Of a DNA stretch of 64,000 nt, positions 60,381 to 64,000 are shown in pieces. Under the pieces are notes generated by a model. That model was not told the origin of the DNA, ran no database searches, and was given only the letters and a program-made list of their open reading frames with translations. The DNA comes from Flavobacterium pectinovorum (lineage in GTDB: Bacteria; Bacteroidota; Bacteroidia; Flavobacteriales; Flavobacteriaceae). Each line of letters begins with the position of its first letter. Position 1 is the first letter of the stretch. Both the position numbers and the translations under genes were made by a program. Location: the NCBI RefSeq assembly GCF_022802975.1, contig NZ_JAFEVZ010000001.1, positions 496,001 through 560,000 of the forward strand. The letters are read 5' to 3'.

Positions 60381-60938
60381 AATTTTAATTTTTAAGGATT
60401 ACTACTGGTTACTTTCTCTGATCCTGCTCCCACAAAAAATGTTTTCAAAACGAAAAACGGGAAAAAAGAAAGCAAGATTCCAGTGGCTTTAGGATGCACA
60501 GGTGCTATAAGTCCCGAAGGGTGGCAAGGGGAGCGCCGCCATTATGCGCACAGGGCATGCTGAAGTCACTATCTTAGCTGCCCTTTTAGTCCGTTTCGAG
60601 TGAAAACTGCCTGAGATAACCTACAACTTCCTTTAGAAATGATCAAGCGTTTTGAACGGATGAGGCCTTTTGATTTGAATGCGCCTTAAAGTGATTTTAT
60701 TTTAAGGACAACGAGGAAAATAAAGCAGCGGGCATCCTGCAGGAAAATAAATATTTAACACTTAAAGCAGAAAAAAACGGAGCAACAAAGTAGTCAGGAC
60801 GGGATAACAAGATGAATCCCGGGAAATATAAAATGTAGCTTTACAGTTTATATTCCGTGATTCATGAAATATTTATACTTTCTATTTACATTTACAGCAG
60901 ACTGAAAAAACCCTCGTCGAAACATTAGCATCTATCAA
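60381..60938. other. 558-base gap with an out-of-character G/C-rich block
   Basis: No convincing gene. From about 60510 to 60600 the sequence becomes much richer in G and C than anything nearby, with CCCGAAGGGTGGCAAGGGGA and GCGCCGCCATTATGCGC segments and no sustained frame. It precedes the SSB gene on the minus strand, so it could be a promoter/leader, a structured RNA, or a transfer-related site. Confidence 0.4.
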
Positions 60939-61586
60939 ATGAAAAACCTCTTGAAGAATCTCAACAGAAAAAAAACACAAAGCCTACAGAAGGCCCATGC
61001 TGCCAGACGAGACTGGAGTTCGTTACGTGAACTTGCAAGAGAGATTTTTTCACAGATCATAAGTACAGCTTCTGAGATAAAGTATTATGATTCTCTGTAT
61101 ATAATTGATGAGCAGGATGTGATGTTTCTAAGAACTACAAATTTCTCCAACTTTATACAGTTTTACATTGGGAAAAGACCATCAGGAAGATTTCAGCAAG
61201 AGTTTGACAAAGAAGGTGAACTGATGAAAAGCGAACTTGAGGTGATAGATGGCGGAGCATTAATAATTTCACAGTCATCAGATGGGAAGATCCATTTTGT
61301 GATTTTTCCCGACACCATTGAAAACCAGCAAAATGAGAAACCTTTTATCCGGTCTGTTTTTAAAAATCCCAGTAAAGTAAAGTATCATCACATTAAAGAG
61401 GCAGGTGAAGATTTTTTAACCTTTATTGTACTGACCAGTCCCGACTATATCCCAAATAAACTGGAGAAAATAGAGTTATATATGATAACTAAAAAATATA
61501 AAAAAGACATTTTTCCTTTCTTTAAAATACTATTTATATGGGGATTACGCATTATTTCATTTGCAAAAGGATTCTTTGCTGCTTAA
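60939..61586 (+). CDS. Protein of unknown function
   Basis: 215 residues, not recognised. The N-terminus is basic (KNLLKNLNRKKTQSLQKAHAARRD); the middle alternates beta-like and polar segments (FIQFYIGKRPSGRFQQEF, GGALIISQSSDGKIHFVIFP); the C-terminus is hydrophobic and basic (FPFFKILFIWGLRIISFAKG) and could be a single membrane anchor. The length, normal codon pattern and ATG after an A-rich leader support a real gene. It is the only plus-strand gene between SSB and the HEPN-like genes, probably accessory cargo. Confidence 0.6.
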   Translation: MKNLLKNLNRKKTQSLQKAHAARRDWSSLRELAREIFSQIISTASEIKYYDSLYIIDEQDVMFLRTTNFSNFIQFYIGKRPSGRFQQEFDKEGELMKSELEVIDGGALIISQSSDGKIHFVIFPDTIENQQNEKPFIRSVFKNPSKVKYHHIKEAGEDFLTFIVLTSPDYIPNKLEKIELYMITKKYKKDIFPFFKILFIWGLRIISFAKGFFAA

Positions 61587-61734
61587 AGAAATAACTTATA
61601 TTTTCTTTTGAAAAAGCACTATTCTGAAAAGGAGAGGGATTGAGTATAGACTTTAACTTTCAATTTATAAAAGTTACTTAAACAATTAATTCCCCGCGTT
61701 TATACATAAAGGGAATTAATATCTATGTATTAAA

Positions 61735-62301
61735 TTAATTTCGGATTCGAAGATTGATTAATGTCCTGTGTTTCTCCATTTCTTCCTCCACATTAATATC
61801 TGCAATACTAATTGGTGTCAAATCAACCGGATTACGACTTTTTATATATTCCAGTAAGCTGTTTACCTGATGGTAAATACTATCAAGCCACTGCTGATTA
61901 ACGATAGTAGAATAATACCGATTATCGAGAATTCCTGTTTCATTTCTAAAATCAATTTCACTTTCGAGCTGATATCGAAGATATACCTGGTATTGTTCAA
62001 GGTTTGTTGTAATGATTTCATTGTATTTTATTTTCGAGTCAGGCTCAAGCAGATCAACAAGTTTTGCCAGCTTGTGCGTTTTTACTTTATTATACGCTTC
62101 TTTTACATCTATACGGGTTTCAAGAAAGATCAAAGATTTTAAAGCGCATTCCAAGGCAAAGCACAAATCAACGAGTAATTTGCTTCTATTGCCTAAATGA
62201 GAAGCATGCTCGTTTAAGATTTCATAACGCTTTAGAAATTCATGCGCATCAGTGTAGAAGAAATCAGAAATTTTATTTTGTATCGGCATTTGAAGTGTCA
62301 T
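61735..62301 (-). CDS. Uncharacterised helical protein, HEPN-like
   Basis: 188 residues, nearly all helical. The segment VDLCFALECALKSLIFLETRIDV, then KTHKLAKLVDLL, resembles the HEPN fold (x-E-C-A-L-K-x-L followed by H-x-L-x-x-L), but no R-x4-6-H ribonuclease motif was found, so it may be a non-catalytic member. ATG at 62301 or 62289. It is followed upstream on the same strand by another probable HEPN-type gene. Assignment is by pattern memory only. Confidence 0.55.
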   Translation of the reverse strand: MTLQMPIQNKISDFFYTDAHEFLKRYEILNEHASHLGNRSKLLVDLCFALECALKSLIFLETRIDVKEAYNKVKTHKLAKLVDLLEPDSKIKYNEIITTNLEQYQVYLRYQLESEIDFRNETGILDNRYYSTIVNQQWLDSIYHQVNSLLEYIKSRNPVDLTPISIADINVEEEMEKHRTLINLRIRN

Positions 62302-62335
62302 TTATTTATTAAGAGGTACTGCAAAGTGGGACGTC

Positions 62336-63034
62336 TCAAGGTGCCCACCATTCGAAGTTATCCTTAAGATCATACAGGTTATCCATTTTTCTGGCAAAAA
62401 CTCTTCGCAGGGGATTGTAGGCGGGATCAGGATTTTGTAAGTCGCCTAAATATGTTCTAAAATACGCTTCCAATGCATATTGAAGCAAGGTCCTGTATAT
62501 TACATTCCCCTTCTGTTTCTGTTTAATAAATTTTCGATCTGACGGATTATCATTTGAAGTGGCATTAATATGCCAGCTTCCTTTTGTTTTGGCTTCATGC
62601 ATTAATCCGCATCGCACATGGGCATAAAAAGATGCTGCACTAAAAGGAGTATTTCTGGGATTTCCTGCTTTGTCTTTCGCATGAAAAATTCCTTCAAAAA
62701 TTGCAGCCGTAGTAAGGAATTCTGTAAACAGCAAACTGCTGTTATTGTATTCATATGCAGGACTGTTAGGAGTTAAGCCATGGTTGTAAACTGCTCCTTT
62801 TTTAAACGCGGCAAACATTTCAATTAGCGCACACTGCAGAGTTACTATTGCAAAACCCTCACCTTCTTTGGTATTGGGATGGATAAGATTGTTGATTGCA
62901 TTAAAATATTTTGTTAGAATTCTATTTTGAAAAATCATTACAGCGATATTCCACTGCCCTGAGTAATCATAAGAATTATTCAAACTGCTTCTTATGTCAA
63001 CCCATTGATCAATTTCTTTGATTTGTTGTTTCAT
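62336..63034 (-). CDS. Uncharacterised protein with HEPN-type R-x4-H motif
   Basis: 232 residues from ATG 63034 (MKQQIKEIDQWVDIRS); the longer frame to 63136 would begin at a TTG. The sequence is helical and contains HVRCGLMHEAKTKGSW, giving R141-x4-H146, the signature of HEPN ribonucleases, with VTLQCALIEMFAAFKKG as the preceding helix. HEPN proteins often act in defence or toxin systems. It starts after another gap of about 200 bases and lies 34 bases from the next minus-strand gene. Function is inferred from the motif. Confidence 0.6.
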   Translation of the reverse strand: MKQQIKEIDQWVDIRSSLNNSYDYSGQWNIAVMIFQNRILTKYFNAINNLIHPNTKEGEGFAIVTLQCALIEMFAAFKKGAVYNHGLTPNSPAYEYNNSSLLFTEFLTTAAIFEGIFHAKDKAGNPRNTPFSAASFYAHVRCGLMHEAKTKGSWHINATSNDNPSDRKFIKQKQKGNVIYRTLLQYALEAYFRTYLGDLQNPDPAYNPLRRVFARKMDNLYDLKDNFEWWAP

Positions 63035-63245
63035 TAAAAGGGAATTAAAAGACGAATGTACATAAAAATAATTCTGTTTAAAAACTAAAGAAAATGTCGT
63101 TCTAATATCAAATAAATCTCCTTCAACCCCCAACAAATGGATAAGAAATAATGCTCTAAACTACTATAACCAATTACGTTCAGGTAAGCGGCTCTATCCG
63201 GAAAACTGGTATGGAAAGTCCAAATAATTGTAACCTTTTTGCGCC

Positions 63246-64000
63246 TTAGTTATCTTCCATAATAGTCGCTACCATAATTTTTCTAATATTTTCAAAACTA
63301 TATTTTTTGCCAATGGGTTCCTCGCTTGCCGCAATGTTATCGAATATTTTTTGCTTTAATCTTACATCCATTTTTCCTTTACCACCTAGTTTTTGGTGTA
63401 ATTGATCAAGGATTTGAGCATATTCGTTCATTCGTAAAGATGCAATATGGTTGACAAGATTTTGAATAATTTCCTGCAGTTCACTTTCCTTAATTGACAA
63501 TATCCTCTCTGGCGCAAAAGCTGTATTATATTCCGCTTTTTTTATTAAAATTTCTGAACCGTAAAACGTACATTCCATAGCTTTCAAATACGTGGTTTTA
63601 AAATAGAAAAATAGAATAAACTCATCAACCATTATTGAATATGGTCTAATATTGAACCCTGAGCAATGAAGGTATGTATGAGGTACCTGCTTATAATTTG
63701 CCGCCCTTATTAATTTGTATCCTATGTTCTTCAAGTCTTCATCAGAAGTGACGAAATTATCATCAGTCAGGTACTTTTTTAAAATTCTTCTTAGTTTTCT
63801 TTCTTCCTTTTCTTTAAGCTTAATTCCGCACTTTTCTAATATGGACAATCTCCAAAGAATTGAAATCCAAAACAAAAAACCAATACCTTCCTTTTCAATA
63901 CTGTTATAAGTGGTGTCATGATCTGCTGTTTTATTTAAACTTACGGCATACAGGCTTTCCAGATTTCCTAAATTTTTTTCACAGTCAGAACAGAAAAAAT
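63246..64000 (-). CDS. Protein with CxxC motif, cut by window end (possible SHIIP/HNH-like family)
   Basis: The frame stays open to base 64000, so the N-terminus is missing; about 250 residues are visible. The visible start reads FFCSDCEKNLGNLESLYAVS, holding a CxxC pair, and continues FLFWISILWRLSILEKCGIKL and EERKLRRILKKYL. This resembles the C-terminal half of a family whose N-terminus has a CxxC, a SHIIP segment and then a CDDCE-type motif, thought to be HNH-like nucleases. That link is from memory and uncertain. An internal TTG at 63875 is not the real start. Confidence 0.5.
   Translation of the reverse strand, partial: FFCSDCEKNLGNLESLYAVSLNKTADHDTTYNSIEKEGIGFLFWISILWRLSILEKCGIKLKEKEERKLRRILKKYLTDDNFVTSDEDLKNIGYKLIRAANYKQVPHTYLHCSGFNIRPYSIMVDEFILFFYFKTTYLKAMECTFYGSEILIKKAEYNTAFAPERILSIKESELQEIIQNLVNHIASLRMNEYAQILDQLHQKLGGKGKMDVRLKQKIFDNIAASEEPIGKKYSFENIRKIMVATIMEDN

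Noticed and set aside
1..64000. CRISPR arrays, rRNA, tRNA, insertion sequences, integrase
   Set aside because: None seen by reading; no regularly spaced direct repeats and no transposase or integrase frames in the window.

Overview
The window looks like chromosome from a low-GC member of the Bacteroidota, most likely a Flavobacterium-like flavobacterium. The signs are SusC/SusD pairs, ECF sigma/FecR pairs, A-rich leaders without Shine-Dalgarno sequences, TAnnTTTG-type promoter -7 boxes, HxlR and Crp/Fnr-like regulators, and PKD-like and DUF4843 lipoproteins. No rRNA, tRNA or CRISPR array is visible. The species call is inference.

1-14.2 kb is a detoxification or small-molecule metabolism region. 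It starts with the 3' part of a nitroreductase, then an HxlR regulator divergent from a YtcJ-like amidohydrolase, a YceI protein and a pirin. A minus-strand series follows: an NmrA-like NAD(P)-binding protein, three SnoaL/NTF2-like proteins, an ACMSD-like amidohydrolase, an aldehyde dehydrogenase, an MDR quinone oxidoreductase, a metallo-beta-lactamase-fold protein with altered metal ligands, a DsbA-like protein and two Crp/Fnr-like regulators. Short units here share promoter-region elements (TTSCAT-N18-CRATG; TTAAACTAKTTTAA) and a recurring CCGTTGA/TCAACGG terminator hairpin.

14.4-57.9 kb is three adjacent TonB-dependent uptake modules, each with an ECF sigma factor, a FecR anti-sigma factor, a SusC receptor carrying an N-terminal STN signalling domain, and a SusD lipoprotein. 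Module 1 (minus, 27.4 to 14.4 kb) continues with an ABC ATPase, a GldFG-like permease fusion and an M16 peptidase. Module 2 (minus, 39.7 to 29.7 kb) carries DUF4843 and PKD-like lipoproteins and a TlpA thioredoxin, with sigma/FecR at its downstream end; a BNR-repeat protein lies between modules 1 and 2. Between modules 2 and 3 an M16 peptidase and a second TlpA protein run on the plus strand. Module 3 (plus, 45.6 to 57.9 kb) ends in two paralogous metzincin-type metalloproteases, the first of which has lost every zinc ligand and the catalytic glutamate. My reading, as inference, is sensing, import and breakdown of peptides (possibly disulfide-containing), with the receptor's STN domain signalling to FecR and sigma.

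58.2-64 kb is an accessory region: an HxlR regulator, then DUF932 and SSB genes typical of Bacteroidota integrative elements, a start-less open frame, a G/C-rich block without an ORF, an unrecognised gene, and three minus-strand genes (two HEPN-like, one with a CxxC motif cut by the window edge) that may be defence cargo.
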